From NCBI RefSeq assembly GCF_016195855.1, contig NZ_JACPYU010000025.1:36953-100952 (forward strand): a DNA stretch of 64,000 nucleotides, read 5' to 3'. Origin of the DNA: Aquabacterium sp. Lineage in GTDB: Bacteria > Pseudomonadota > Gammaproteobacteria > Burkholderiales > Burkholderiaceae_C. A program made the position numbers and the translations under genes. The notes beneath the pieces are model-generated. The model did not search any database. It worked only from the letters and a program-made list of their open reading frames with translations, and was not told where the DNA came from. Shown here piece after piece: positions 30,544-39,598 of this stretch. Each line of letters begins with the position of its first letter. Positions within the stretch are counted from its first letter, which is position 1.

Positions 30544-31692
30544 ATGGAACCATTCAAGAACCTCATCAACACGGATGTCGTGCGCCAGATGGGCCACCAT
30601 CTCAAGCGCGCCGATTCGTCGTTCAAGCGCCAGCGCTTCGAGCAGCTCGCACTGGATGGCCTGGATGCCCTGGCGTTCAAGGACCGCGCCATCCACCTCG
30701 CGCGCGCCCTGCACGCGACCCTGCCCACGCACTTCGAGCAGGCCGCCGACCAACTGGAAGCCAGCCTCAAGCACGTCCCCCGGCCCCATATCGGCCACGA
30801 TCCGGACAAGGAGCTGGGCGCCCTCCAGACCGATGACACGGGCCTGGCAGGCTGGGCGCTGTGGTCGTTTGGCGAGTACGTGGCACGCCAAGGGCTGGCG
30901 CACCCCGAGCGCGCACTGAAGGCCTTGCATGCGATCACGCAGCGCTTCACCGCCGAGTTCGCCATCCGCCCCTTCATCATCGAACACCCCAAGCTGACCT
31001 TCGCGACCTTGTCTCGCTGGCTTGATGACCCCAGCGCCCATGTGCGCCGCCTCGTCAGCGAAGGCAGCCGCCCGCGCCTGCCCTGGGGGCAACGCCTGCA
31101 AGCGCTGGTGCAGGACCCCAGCCCCACACTGCCCCTGTTGCATCGCTTGCAGGACGACCCCAGCGAGTACGTGCGCCGCAGCGTGGCCAACCACCTCAAC
31201 GACATCGCCAAGGACCACCCTGACCTGCTGGTCACCTGGTTGAACACGCACCTGCCAGATGCCCCCGACACCCGCCGCAGGTTGCTCAGGCACGCCAGCC
31301 GCTCGCTGATCAAGAGCGCCCATGTGGAGGTGCTGTCGGCATGGGGGTTGGGCCAGGCCTTTGAAGGCGACATCAAGGTGACGGTGGACAAGCGCCGCGT
31401 GGTCGTGGGCGAGGCCTTGACCATCCAGGTGACGCTGCTCGCACACGGCCAAGCCCCGCAAGCGCTGGAGCTGGACTACCGCGTGCACCACCTCAAGGCC
31501 AACGGTGAGACCTCACCCAAGACCTTCAAAGGCAAGCGCCTGACGCTGCAACCCGGCGAGAAGCTGGTCTGGCAAAAGGTGCACGCACTCAAGCCCGTCA
31601 GCACGCGGCGCTACTACCCCGGCCCGCATGCCCTGGACATCCAGGTCAACGGGGCGGTGCACGGGCTCACGCCGTTCTTGCTGATGCGTTGA
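30544..31692 (+). CDS. AlkD-like DNA alkylation repair protein
   Basis: The protein has 382 residues. The first 270 form HEAT-like helical repeats of the DNA_alkylation (AlkC/AlkD) type: FIIEHPKLTFATLSRWLDDPSAHVRRLVSEGSRPRLPWG and DDPSEYVRRSVANHLNDIAKDHPDLLV are characteristic of the AlkC-like subgroup. The last 100 or so residues look like a beta-sandwich extension (VTVDKRRVVVGEALTIQVTLLAHG...RRYYPGPHALDIQVNG), as in AlkC proteins with an Ig-like domain. It would remove alkylated bases without flipping. The start is the ATG at 30544, with no Shine-Dalgarno sequence. It is monocistronic. A palindrome in the promoter suggests control by a dimeric regulator. Confidence 0.8.
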   Translation: MEPFKNLINTDVVRQMGHHLKRADSSFKRQRFEQLALDGLDALAFKDRAIHLARALHATLPTHFEQAADQLEASLKHVPRPHIGHDPDKELGALQTDDTGLAGWALWSFGEYVARQGLAHPERALKALHAITQRFTAEFAIRPFIIEHPKLTFATLSRWLDDPSAHVRRLVSEGSRPRLPWGQRLQALVQDPSPTLPLLHRLQDDPSEYVRRSVANHLNDIAKDHPDLLVTWLNTHLPDAPDTRRRLLRHASRSLIKSAHVEVLSAWGLGQAFEGDIKVTVDKRRVVVGEALTIQVTLLAHGQAPQALELDYRVHHLKANGETSPKTFKGKRLTLQPGEKLVWQKVHALKPVSTRRYYPGPHALDIQVNGAVHGLTPFLLMR

Positions 31693-31784
31693 ACCCCTCA
31701 TTCTGGTTAATGGTATCCACCATTGAACGGAAGTCATTCGTTTTGCATGATTGTTACCCTACATAACTATGTGAGGTTGACACC

Positions 31785-32693
31785 ATGCGTCTGCTCCGCG
31801 CCATCCTGATCGCCGCCGCTGGCGTGATCGGCACATTCACCAGCCTGGGCACCCAGGCCGCCACCACCGACACCACCTACGCGGCCACCAGATACCCCAT
31901 CGTCCTGGTCCACGGCTTCATGGGCTTCAAGGACATCCTGGGTGTCGACTACTTCTACCAGGTGCCTGACACCTTGCGCAAAAACGGCGCCAAGGTCTAT
32001 GTGGCGGCCGTGTCCGAGGTCAACTCCAGCTCGGTGCGCGGCGAACAATTGCTGCAGCAGATGAAGCAATGGGCTGCCGCCGACGGCATCAAGAAGTTCA
32101 ACCTGATCGGCCACAGCCAGGGTGGCCCGACCATCCGCTACGTGGCCGGCGTGGCGCCTGATCTGGTCGCCAGCGTGACCACCATGGCCGGCCCGGCCAT
32201 CATGACCGACGCGCAGGCAGCCAACAGCAACATCACGTCCTTCGTGGCCAACTACGGCTCGCTGGTGCAGTTTGCAGGCAGCTTCGTGGCCTGGATCTCC
32301 GGGCACCAGAGCCTGCCGCAAGACGCCACCGCGCTGAACATCAAGGCCGAGCTGGACGACTACGCCGTGCGCTTCCCGGCTGGCCTGCCTGCCACCTACT
32401 GCGGCCAGGGCGCCAACCTGGTCAAGGGCATCTATTACTTCTCGGCATCCGGCCAGGGCATCAAGACCAATGCCTGGGACATCTCCGACCTGGCCATGCA
32501 GCAGACCGACGAGCCCAGTGACGGCGCCGTGATCGCCTGTGGCGCCCACCTGGGCAAGGTCATCCGTGACGACTACCCCTGGAACCACATCGACGAGATG
32601 AACCACATCTTCGGCCTGATCGGCAAAGGCGCACCTGACCCTGTTCAGTTCTACCTGAGCCAGGCCAACCGCTTGAAGCTGCTGGGCCGTTGA
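31785..32693 (+). CDS. Secreted triacylglycerol lipase (family I, LipA type)
   Basis: The esterase has 302 residues and a signal peptide (cleavage after TQA, about 25). It closely follows Pseudomonas/Burkholderia LipA: YPIVLVHGFMGFKDILGVDYFYQ oxyanion region, nucleophile Ser111 in GHSQGGPTIRYV, Asp246 (PSDGAV) and His268 (NHIDEMNHIFGLIG). Cys206 and Cys252 occupy the positions of the LipA disulphide. A calcium site is expected near the Asp/His loops. Family I.1/I.2 lipases normally need a membrane foldase (Lif) encoded next door; the downstream gene is a convergent ArsC-like gene, so no lif is present here. The start is the ATG at 31785, preceded by GAGG. Confidence 0.92.
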   Translation: MRLLRAILIAAAGVIGTFTSLGTQAATTDTTYAATRYPIVLVHGFMGFKDILGVDYFYQVPDTLRKNGAKVYVAAVSEVNSSSVRGEQLLQQMKQWAAADGIKKFNLIGHSQGGPTIRYVAGVAPDLVASVTTMAGPAIMTDAQAANSNITSFVANYGSLVQFAGSFVAWISGHQSLPQDATALNIKAELDDYAVRFPAGLPATYCGQGANLVKGIYYFSASGQGIKTNAWDISDLAMQQTDEPSDGAVIACGAHLGKVIRDDYPWNHIDEMNHIFGLIGKGAPDPVQFYLSQANRLKLLGR

Positions 32694-32733
32694 ATCGCCA
32701 ATTAGCCAGCAACTTGATCGCGCAAGGTGTCAA

Positions 32734-33087
32734 TCAGGCCTTCAACGTAGCCAGCTTGGCTTCGTCAAAGCCCACGCAGACCACCTTGCCGTTCAGCTCG
32801 ACCACCGGGCGCTTGATCACGCTCGCGTTGGCCTGCATCAAGGCCTTGGCGCTGGTGGCGTCCACCACACCGACCTTGGTCGCATCGTCAAACTTGCGCC
32901 AGGTTGTGCCCTGCCGGTTGACAAGCACCTCCCAGCCCACCGCCTTGATCCACGCGTCCAGCCTGTCGGCGGGCACGCCCTGCTTCTTGTAGTCGTGGAA
33001 GGTGTAGGCCAGGCCCTGCTCGTCCAGCCAGGTGCGGGCCTTCTTGACGGTGTTGCAGTTGGGGATGCCGTAGACGACGGTGCTCAT
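32734..33087 (-). CDS. ArsC/YffB-family thioredoxin-fold reductase
   Basis: The thioredoxin-fold protein has 117 residues with a single conserved N-terminal cysteine (IPNCNTVKKARTWLDE, Cys11), a DYKKQGV stretch and a C-terminal KRPVVELNGKVVCVGFD. It is of the Spx/MgsR/YffB type, in which the glutathione- or arsenate-handling residues differ from true ArsC. Arsenate reduction is uncertain; YffB is thought to act as a glutathione-dependent thiol reductase. It converges on the lipase gene and stands alone, with no ars genes nearby. Confidence 0.85.
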   Translation of the reverse strand: MSTVVYGIPNCNTVKKARTWLDEQGLAYTFHDYKKQGVPADRLDAWIKAVGWEVLVNRQGTTWRKFDDATKVGVVDATSAKALMQANASVIKRPVVELNGKVVCVGFDEAKLATLKA

Positions 33088-33146
33088 GTGACAGGGACTC
33101 CTTGTTCGACTTCAGGCTCAACTGTGTCACAAGGCGAGCACCCCAT

Positions 33147-33174
33147 AAAAAAAGGCCTCGAATCACCGAGGCCT
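33147..33174 (-). terminator. Rho-independent terminator of the PEP-CTERM-like gene
   Basis: Read on the minus strand, AGGCCTCG and CGAGGCCT form an 8-bp stem around a 6-base loop, followed by seven T residues. It lies 24 bases after the stop codon at 33198. Confidence 0.85.
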
Positions 33175-33197
33175 GCGCTGTCATATCGCGCGCTGTC

Positions 33198-33824
33198 TTA
33201 TCGGGTCTTGGACTTCTTCTTGAGTCCGACCAAGGCGACGAGCGCCCCGAATGCGGCCATCAAGGAGGCGTCCGCTTCAGGCACGGCAGGCGTGTGCGTC
33301 TTCACCAGCCAGCCACCCATCTTGTTCTCTGGCGTGTCTTTCCAGTACTGGTCTTCAGGCGTGAACCAGTTGTCCAGTACACGCACCAGGGAAGCATTGC
33401 CAGAATACGCGGTGGGAAGGTAGAAGAGCCAGCTCACATTGCCGCCGTCTTCATTCAGGAGCATGCCGTCGCCGCGTGCGCAGCAGTTGGTGCCGGTCTG
33501 ACCAAACGCGTTGAAGATCGTCGACACGGCTGCGCGCGATGCACCATCAGAGACTTCGTTATAAAAGTCGCCCGTGTAGCCCTGGTTGTTGAAAAGGGTC
33601 TTGACGTCGCTCACAGCCGCCAGCTGGTACCCATACAGGGCAGAGCTGGTGTTGGCCAGCTCACCGACCAGGGAGTTGTAGCTTTGCCCGGTCGAAGCCG
33701 TCAGCTCCAGCCAGTCCAGGCCTGTCGATTCGTCATAGATCACGTTGCCAGTCTTGACCAGTGCGGCATGCGCGGCGCCGGATACAAGAGACATGGCGAG
33801 AACGATGGCAGTCAGCTTTTTCAT
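33198..33824 (-). CDS. PEP-CTERM-like sorting-signal protein
   Basis: The secreted protein has 208 residues with a signal peptide (MKKLTAIVLAMSLVSGAAHA, 1-20) and a tripartite C-terminus (about 181-208): VPEADASLM, a short hydrophobic helix (AAFGALVALVGL) and the basic tail KKKSKTR. This is the layout of exosortase substrates, with PEA instead of PEP. The middle has the pattern DESTGLDWLELTASTGQSYNSLVGE found in several Burkholderiales PEP-CTERM proteins. The start at 33824 is chosen for the signal peptide; the long upstream frame is not supported. It is probably surface- or biofilm-associated, processed by an exosortase not seen here; the EPS operon at 40360-45576 would fit such a system. 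Confidence 0.82.
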   Translation of the reverse strand: MKKLTAIVLAMSLVSGAAHAALVKTGNVIYDESTGLDWLELTASTGQSYNSLVGELANTSSALYGYQLAAVSDVKTLFNNQGYTGDFYNEVSDGASRAAVSTIFNAFGQTGTNCCARGDGMLLNEDGGNVSWLFYLPTAYSGNASLVRVLDNWFTPEDQYWKDTPENKMGGWLVKTHTPAVPEADASLMAAFGALVALVGLKKKSKTR

Positions 33825-33826
33825 TA

Positions 33827-33841
33827 CATCAGTCCCTGATG
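33827..33841 (-). promoter_or_regulatory. Hairpin covering the ribosome-binding region of the PEP-CTERM-like gene
   Basis: On the minus strand CATCAG and CTGATG form a perfect 6-bp stem with a GGA loop, 2 bases upstream of the ATG at 33824. The likely Shine-Dalgarno AGGGA is partly inside the stem and loop, which could limit translation. The rest of the 335-bp gap (33825-34159) holds a terminator and nothing else that I can identify. Confidence 0.35.
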
Positions 33842-33962
33842 GTTGTTGTCTAAGGCTTACATTTTCCCCCGGTTTTTGGGACGCGTCCTCCGCTGACTTG
33901 AGGGGGGTCCACACACCTGCATCCCGGACATCCGCACAACATCCACACAATCAGCCTGCCCC

Positions 33963-33990
33963 AAAAAAACAGGGAGCACGAAGCCCCCTG
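33963..33990 (-). terminator. Rho-independent terminator of acoD
   Basis: On the minus strand CAGGGGGC pairs with GCTCCCTG (one mismatch) around TTCGT, followed by seven T residues. It lies about 170 bases downstream of the acoD stop at 34160, the only upstream gene on this strand. Confidence 0.75.
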
Positions 33991-34159
33991 AAAGTCGCGG
34001 ATTACCTTGAGTGATGTGGAGAGGATCGGCTCACCGCCACCGCTGGCCCAGGCCCGTTGGTCACAGGCCTGCCCGGGAAGCCCCGACACCTCTTTTGGAA
34101 GCGACAGAACATCCCGGCCCAGCACAACATGAAGACGTTGTTCTGTCAGCCGGCCAGCA

Positions 34160-35680
34160 TCAGAAGAAGCCCAGCTTGTTGGGGTCGTAGCTGACCAGCA
34201 GGTTCTTGGTCTGCTGGTAGTGGTCCAGCATCATCTTGTGGGTCTCACGGCCGATGCCCGATTCCTTGTAGCCGCCGAACGTGGCGTGCGCCGGGTAAGC
34301 GTGGTAGCAATTGGTCCACACACGGCCAGCTTGAATACCACGGCCAAATCGGTAAGCGCGGCTGCCATCGCGTGTCCAAACACCTGCACCGAGGCCATAA
34401 GGCGTGTCATTGGCGATCTCCAGGGCTTCCTGCTCGTTCTTGAAGGTGGTCACGGCCAGCACCGGGCCAAAGATCTCTTCCTGGAAGATGCGCATCTTGT
34501 TATGGCCCTTGAACAGCGTGGGTTGCACGTAGTAGCCGCCGCTCAACTCGCCACCCAGGTTGGCCTTGTCGCCACCGATCAGCACCTGTGCGCCTTCGCT
34601 CTTGCCCACAGCGAGGTAAGACATGATCTTGTCCATCTGCATGGACGAGGCCTGCGCGCCCATCATGGTCTCGGTGTCCAGCGGGCTGCCCTGCTTGATG
34701 GCCGCCACGCGCTTGACGGCGCGCTCGATGAAGCGGTCGTAGATCGACTCCTGGATCAGCGCACGCGAGGGGCAAGTGCAGACCTCACCCTGGTTGAAAG
34801 CGAACAGCACCATGCCTTCAATCGCCTTGTCCAGAAAGGCGTCGTCCTCGGCCATGACATCGTCGAAAAAGATGTTGGGGCTTTTGCCGCCCAGCTCCAG
34901 CGTGGCCGGGATCAGGTTGGTGGCCGCTGCCTGGGCGATCACACGGCCCGTGGCGGTCGAGCCCGTGAACGCGATCTTGGCGATGCGGCGGCTGGAGGCC
35001 AAAGGCATGCCGGCTTCACGCCCATAGCCATTGATGATGTTGAGCACGCCAGGGGGCAGCAAGTCGGCGATCAACTCGGTCAGCACCATGATGCTCACGG
35101 GCGTGGACTCGGCCGGCTTGAGCACCACGCAGTTGCCGGCGCCCAGCGCGGGGGCCAGCTTCCACGCGGCCATCAGGATGGGGAAGTTCCAGGGGATGAT
35201 CTGGCCGACCACGCCCAGGGGCTCGTGGAAGTGGTAGGCAATGGTGTTGCCGTCGATCTCGCTGAGCGAGCCTTCCTGGGCGCGCAGGCAACCGGCAAAG
35301 TAGCGGAAGTGGTCCACCGCCAACGGGATGTCGGCGTTGAGCGTTTCGCGGATGGGCTTGCCGTTGTCGATGGTCTCGGCGTAGGCCAGCTTTTCCAGGT
35401 TCTGCTCGAGGCGGTCGGCGATCTTGAGCAGGATGTTGGCGCGCTCGGTCGGTGAGGTGGCCCCCCATTTGGCCGATGCGGCATGCGCGGCATCCAGGGC
35501 CAGTTCCACGTCCGCCTCGTTGGAGCGCGCCGCTTGCGTGAACACCAGGCCATTGATGGGCGTGATCACATCGAAGTACTGGCCACTGACGGGCGGCACG
35601 AACTTGCCGTTGATGAAGTTGTCATAGCACTTCTTGAAAGCCACGGGGGCGCCGGCTGCTCCGGGGAGGGCGTAGATCAT
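34160..35680 (-). CDS. acoD: NAD-dependent acetaldehyde dehydrogenase (AcoD/ExaC type)
   Basis: The enzyme oxidises acetaldehyde and related aldehydes to acids using NAD, in ethanol and acetoin metabolism. It has 506 residues, the length of Ralstonia AcoD. The ALDH fold is intact: [32 protein letters not shown], general base Glu262 (LELGGKSP) and catalytic Cys301 ([11 protein letters not shown]), with a second Cys two residues later. An AGGAGA lies 9 bases before the ATG. It is divergent from acoR, and a sigma-54 type promoter with paired upstream sites lies between them, so AcoR-dependent induction is expected. No acoABC genes are in the window, so the pair acts as a stand-alone aldehyde module. 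Confidence 0.93.
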   Translation of the reverse strand: MIYALPGAAGAPVAFKKCYDNFINGKFVPPVSGQYFDVITPINGLVFTQAARSNEADVELALDAAHAASAKWGATSPTERANILLKIADRLEQNLEKLAYAETIDNGKPIRETLNADIPLAVDHFRYFAGCLRAQEGSLSEIDGNTIAYHFHEPLGVVGQIIPWNFPILMAAWKLAPALGAGNCVVLKPAESTPVSIMVLTELIADLLPPGVLNIINGYGREAGMPLASSRRIAKIAFTGSTATGRVIAQAAATNLIPATLELGGKSPNIFFDDVMAEDDAFLDKAIEGMVLFAFNQGEVCTCPSRALIQESIYDRFIERAVKRVAAIKQGSPLDTETMMGAQASSMQMDKIMSYLAVGKSEGAQVLIGGDKANLGGELSGGYYVQPTLFKGHNKMRIFQEEIFGPVLAVTTFKNEQEALEIANDTPYGLGAGVWTRDGSRAYRFGRGIQAGRVWTNCYHAYPAHATFGGYKESGIGRETHKMMLDHYQQTKNLLVSYDPNKLGFF

Positions 35681-35737
35681 GTCAGGTCTCCTGGTTCACG
35701 GTTCACTTCACGGTTCACACATGCCAGGCCGTTGTGC

Positions 35738-35753
35738 GGCCAGGGTCGTGCCA
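35738..35753 (-). promoter_or_regulatory. Second sigma-54-like promoter element, acoD
   Basis: On the minus strand TGGCACGACCCTGGCC fits the -24/-12 consensus TGGCACG-N4-TTGC with GG and GC ten bases apart (one mismatch in TTGC). It lies 58 bases before the acoD start, downstream of the similar element at 35761. Confidence 0.45.
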
Positions 35754-35760
35754 TCTACAG

Positions 35761-35776
35761 CGCACGGCTTGTGCCA
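35761..35776 (-). promoter_or_regulatory. Sigma-54 (-24/-12) promoter of acoD
   Basis: On the minus strand TGGCACAAGCCGTGCG matches TGGCAC-N5-TTGC, with GG and GC ten bases apart and one mismatch. It lies 81 bases upstream of the acoD start, downstream of the paired activator sites; the divergent activator AcoR carries an intact GAFTGA motif. Confidence 0.6.
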
Positions 35777-35894
35777 TCTGGGGTTCATCCTGATCTGGCC
35801 CTGCCCACCCCCACCACCCGAATGCGCCGCCAGCCCTGGCCAGCATTGGCTTTGCCCGAGCACAGCACCCGGTTTTTCACGCGCTGCCCAAGCT

Positions 35895-35958
35895 GTCACC
35901 CCTGTGTCAGCCTTGTTGCGCCACAAGTGCACACTGTCCCAAAATGACACAGGGTGAC
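35895..35958. promoter_or_regulatory. Paired inverted activator sites between acoD and acoR
   Basis: GTCACCCCTGTGTCA (35895-35909) and TGACACAGGGTGAC (35945-35958) are inverted copies of each other apart from one extra C. They are separated by 35 bases and lie about 120-180 bases upstream of the sigma-54 elements, the usual position for enhancer sites. Binding by AcoR is inferred. Confidence 0.55.
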
Positions 35959-36023
35959 TACGGGTGTCGCCCCCCTTGGCCGGGGCGATACTGCCCAGGT
36001 TGCCGCTCACATATCACCCGCCC

Positions 36024-37988
36024 ATGCCCCAACGCCTCGTGCACCACCAATCCGCCACCGAGCTTCAGCAAGCCCGGCGCTGGATGCTGGAGCACGGCGA
36101 AGTCCCCCAGGGCATGGTGGACGAGGCCTTGAGCCGCTCCTGGCAGCGCAGCCACCACGCCGGTCTCAGCCCCATCGACCTGGCCACCGAGCAACCCGTC
36201 TGCAGCGCGCCCGATCTGCGCATCGCCCTGGACAGGCAGCACGACTTCCTGGCGCACGCACGCCCGGTGATGGAGTTCGTCTTTGACCAGATGCGCGGCA
36301 GCGGCAACCTCGTGGTGCTGTCCGATTCGCGCGGCCTGCTGCTGCACAGCCTGGGCGACACCGACTTCATGAGCCGCGCCGACCGCGTCTCGCTGCGCCC
36401 CGGCGCCCTCTGGCATGAGGCCGACCGCGGCACCAACGCCATCGGCACCGCCCTGGCCGACCAGCGGCCCGTCGTCATCCACGGTGCCGAGCACTATCTG
36501 GAGCGCAACAGCTTCCTCACCTGCTCGGCCGCCCCCGTGCTGACCTCGGCGGGCCGGCTGCAAGGCGTGCTCGATATCTCGGGCGACCAGCGCGCCCACC
36601 ACCCTCACACCTTTGCGCTGGTGCGCTCGGCGGCCCGCATGATCGAAGACCGGCTCTTCCACGCCCGCCACAGCCGCGACCAGATCCTGCGCCTGCACCA
36701 CCTCGCCGAAGGCCTGGGTGCTGTGGGCGAAGGCCTGATTGCCCTGTCCGACGACGGCTGGGTGGTGGGCGCCAACGCCTTGGCCCAGCAGTGGCTGGGT
36801 CTGGACGAATCCCGCATCGGCGCCGGTACGCTGGACCAGTTGACCGGCATCCAGAGCCGGCTGATGCCGCCGGGCAAGGTCATGCGCCTGCACACACCTG
36901 GTGACCGCCCCTTGTTTGGCCGCATGGACCCGCGCCAGCGCCCGGTGCTGAACCTGTCGGGCAGCGCGGTGCGGCGCACGTCTGCCACGCCGCCCACCTC
37001 CACCGCGCCGGCCCGTGCCCCTGAACAAGACCCGCGCCTGCAAGAGGCCCTGATCCGCGCCCGTCGCGTGCAGGCCCAGGGCATCGCCGTGCTGGTGCAG
37101 GGCGAATCGGGCAGCGGCAAGGAAGTGTTCGCGCGAGCCCTGCATGCCGAAGGCGAGCGCGCCCACAAGCCCTTTGTGGCCGTCAACTGCGCGGCCCTGC
37201 CCGAAACCCTGATCGAAGCCGAACTGTTCGGCTACGTGGGCGGCGCCTTCACCGGCGCGCGCCGTGAAGGCTCGCCCGGCCGCATCCGCGAGGCCGACGG
37301 CGGCACGCTCTTCCTCGATGAAATCGGCGACATGCCCTTGGCCCTGCAAGCTCGCCTGCTGCGCGTGCTGCAGGACAAGGTGGTCATGCCCCTGGGCGGC
37401 AGCAAGCCCCAGCCGGTTGACTTCGTGCTGGTCTGCGCCACGCACCACAAGCTGCGCGAGGCCATCGCCGCCGGAACCTTCCGCGAAGACCTGTACTACC
37501 GCCTCAACGGCCTGACCGTCACCCTGCCCGCCCTGCGCGAGCGCCAGGACTTCGAAGGCGTGGTGCTGGGCATGCTGGATCAGCTCGCGTCCGACATGAA
37601 ACGCGCGCCTGTGCAGGCCATCCACCCCGGCCTCATGGCCGCCATGAGCCGCTACCCATGGCCCGGCAACCTGCGCCAGTTGCACAGCCTGCTGCGCACC
37701 GTCTGCGCCTTGCTGGACCCGGACGAACACACCCTGGACTGGCACCACCTGCCCGAGGACATGGCCCAGGATCTGAGGGCAGCCAGGGAGCCTGCGAGCG
37801 CCACATCCCCCCTGCCCGGCTCACCCATGCTTGCCACCCCGGTCGCTGAAGCCAACCTGCGCCGCCTGTCCGATCAGGCCATCCAGCAGGTCATCGACGC
37901 CACCCAGGGCAACATGTCCGAAGCGGCCCGCCGCCTGGGCATCAGCCGCAACACGCTCTACCGCCGCCTCAAACAAGCGGGCGCCTGA
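36024..37988 (+). CDS. acoR: Sigma-54-dependent Fis-family activator (AcoR type)
   Basis: The protein has 654 residues: an N-terminal GAF-like sensory domain (about 60-200; [20 protein letters not shown] is the AcoR-family signature), a PAS-like region (about 230-300), an AAA+ domain with Walker A GESGSGKE, the sigma-54 contact loop GAFTGA and Walker [12 protein letters not shown], and a C-terminal Fis helix-turn-helix ([21 protein letters not shown]). The ATG at 36024 is chosen because the conserved region begins soon after; the frame is open 60 bases further upstream. It activates RNA polymerase-sigma-54, most plausibly at the divergent acoD promoter. The effector is presumably acetaldehyde or acetoin. 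Confidence 0.93.
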   Translation: MPQRLVHHQSATELQQARRWMLEHGEVPQGMVDEALSRSWQRSHHAGLSPIDLATEQPVCSAPDLRIALDRQHDFLAHARPVMEFVFDQMRGSGNLVVLSDSRGLLLHSLGDTDFMSRADRVSLRPGALWHEADRGTNAIGTALADQRPVVIHGAEHYLERNSFLTCSAAPVLTSAGRLQGVLDISGDQRAHHPHTFALVRSAARMIEDRLFHARHSRDQILRLHHLAEGLGAVGEGLIALSDDGWVVGANALAQQWLGLDESRIGAGTLDQLTGIQSRLMPPGKVMRLHTPGDRPLFGRMDPRQRPVLNLSGSAVRRTSATPPTSTAPARAPEQDPRLQEALIRARRVQAQGIAVLVQGESGSGKEVFARALHAEGERAHKPFVAVNCAALPETLIEAELFGYVGGAFTGARREGSPGRIREADGGTLFLDEIGDMPLALQARLLRVLQDKVVMPLGGSKPQPVDFVLVCATHHKLREAIAAGTFREDLYYRLNGLTVTLPALRERQDFEGVVLGMLDQLASDMKRAPVQAIHPGLMAAMSRYPWPGNLRQLHSLLRTVCALLDPDEHTLDWHHLPEDMAQDLRAAREPASATSPLPGSPMLATPVAEANLRRLSDQAIQQVIDATQGNMSEAARRLGISRNTLYRRLKQAGA

Positions 37989-38097
37989 AGGCCACGGGCA
38001 GCATCACGGTGCGTCAGCCCCTGGTCAGGATCAAAAAACGGCGAAGAATTCCCCGCACAGGCGTGATCCCGGCCCGCATTTGGGTAGCATCTCGGGC

Positions 38098-38805
38098 ATG
38101 ACGAACGCCGACCCCCAAGAACTCGCCAAATTCAGCGATCTGGCCCACAAGTGGTGGGACCCGGAAAGCGAATTCCGCCCCCTGCACGAGATCAACCCCC
38201 TGCGCCTGGACTGGATCGACCAGTTGGCCGCCATCAAGGGCAAGAACGTGGTGGACGTGGGCTGCGGCGGCGGCATCCTGGCTGAATCCATGGCCCGCAA
38301 AAGCGCCAATGTGCTGGGTGTGGACCTGGCCGACAAACCGCTGAAGGTTGCCCAGCTGCACGCCATGGAAGCCGGCGTCGCCAACATCGACTACCGCAGT
38401 GTGGCCGCCGAGGCCCTGGCCGCCGAGCAACCCGGCCACTTCGATGTGATCACCTGCATGGAGATGCTGGAACACGTGCCCGACCCCTCGTCCATCGTGC
38501 AGGCCTGCTTTGACATGGCCAAGCCGGGCGGCTGGGTGTTCTTCTCCACCATCAACCGCAACCCCAAGGCCTTCCTGTTTGCCATCGTGGGTGCAGAGTA
38601 CATGCTCAAGCTGCTGCCCAAGGGCACGCACGAGTTCGCACGCTTCATCCGCCCGGCCGAGCTGGCCCGCTGGATCCGCGAAGCCGGCCTGGACCTGGTT
38701 CAGTTCAAGGGCATGGAATACAACCCGATCACCCGCCGCTACTGGCTGTCGGGCGACACCAGCGTGAACTACCTGGTGGCTTGCCGCAAGCCCCTGGCCT
38801 CGTGA
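38098..38805 (+). CDS. ubiG: Bifunctional 3-demethylubiquinol / 2-polyprenyl-6-hydroxyphenol methylase
   Basis: The enzyme carries out both O-methylations in ubiquinone synthesis using S-adenosylmethionine. It has 235 residues (E. coli 240) and class I methyltransferase motifs: [16 protein letters not shown] (motif I), [15 protein letters not shown] (motif II) and [12 protein letters not shown] (motif III). The N-terminal [30 protein letters not shown]-like region is typical of UbiG. The start at 38098 fits; the open frame upstream lies inside acoR. The stop overlaps the gph start (TGATG), a ubiG-gph pairing common in Burkholderiales. Confidence 0.95.
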   Translation: MTNADPQELAKFSDLAHKWWDPESEFRPLHEINPLRLDWIDQLAAIKGKNVVDVGCGGGILAESMARKSANVLGVDLADKPLKVAQLHAMEAGVANIDYRSVAAEALAAEQPGHFDVITCMEMLEHVPDPSSIVQACFDMAKPGGWVFFSTINRNPKAFLFAIVGAEYMLKLLPKGTHEFARFIRPAELARWIREAGLDLVQFKGMEYNPITRRYWLSGDTSVNYLVACRKPLAS

Positions 38806-39518
38806 TGGGCGGCGGCACGAGCCTGTCGGCTTCCTTCAAGCTCAACGCGATCCGCTGGGCCTGCCCGCCCACCGCGGTGCTGTTCGATCTGGACGGCACC
38901 CTGGCCGATACCGCGGGCGATCTGGGTGGTGCGCTGAACCAGTTGCGCGTGGCCCGCGGGCTCGATCCGCTGCCGCTGGACGTGCTGCGCCCTTATGCCT
39001 CGGCAGGTGCCCGGGGCCTCATTGGCGTGGGGCTGGACATCCACCCCGGCGATCCTGAATTCGAACCGCTGCGACTGGCGTTTCTCGACGCCTACATGCG
39101 CTGCCTGGCCGACACCACGGTCCTGTTCGATGGCATGAGCGAGCTGCTTTACGAGTTGAGCGCGCGCGGTTTGAAGTGGGGCATCGTCACCAACAAACCC
39201 CACCGCTTCACCTTGCCGGTGATGGAGGGCCTGGGCCTGCGCGAAGACGCCGCGGTCATCATCAGCGGCGACAGCACCGCCCATGCCAAGCCGCACCCAC
39301 TGCCCTTGCTCACAGCATGTGAAGAGATGGGCGTGCCGCCCGCGTCGGTGCTGTATGTGGGTGATGACCTGCGTGACATCCAGGTGGCGCAGGCGGCTGC
39401 GATGCCCAGTGCGGCGGCGCAATGGGGTTATATCGGGCACAACGGTGACATCAGTGAGTGGGGCGCTGACGTGATCGTGGCGCAACCGCTGGATTTGCTG
39501 GCGCACTTGCCTGCTTGA
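38805..39518 (+). CDS. gph: Phosphoglycolate phosphatase (HAD family)
   Basis: The protein has 237 residues and HAD-IA motifs: motif I VLFDLDGTLADTAGD, motif II GIVTNKP, motif III lysine in HAKPHPLPLL and motif IV VGDDLRDIQVAQAA. It removes phosphate from 2-phosphoglycolate formed by oxygenation or DNA repair. The ATG at 38805 overlaps the ubiG stop, so the pair is cotranslated. After the stop the DNA is non-coding until the EPS operon terminator. Confidence 0.88.
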   Translation: MGGGTSLSASFKLNAIRWACPPTAVLFDLDGTLADTAGDLGGALNQLRVARGLDPLPLDVLRPYASAGARGLIGVGLDIHPGDPEFEPLRLAFLDAYMRCLADTTVLFDGMSELLYELSARGLKWGIVTNKPHRFTLPVMEGLGLREDAAVIISGDSTAHAKPHPLPLLTACEEMGVPPASVLYVGDDLRDIQVAQAAAMPSAAAQWGYIGHNGDISEWGADVIVAQPLDLLAHLPA

Positions 39519-39598
39519 GGTTGATGGCTGGTGGGGGCATCGTCGTCAACGGTGCCTGATGCTGGTTTCGCGCGTGCGTGTCTCGTGCGTGAGAAGGC

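Noticed and set aside
33850-34125. 91-codon open frame between acoD and the PEP-CTERM-like gene
   Set aside because: It runs straight through the acoD terminator hairpin and its T-tract and has no recognisable features.
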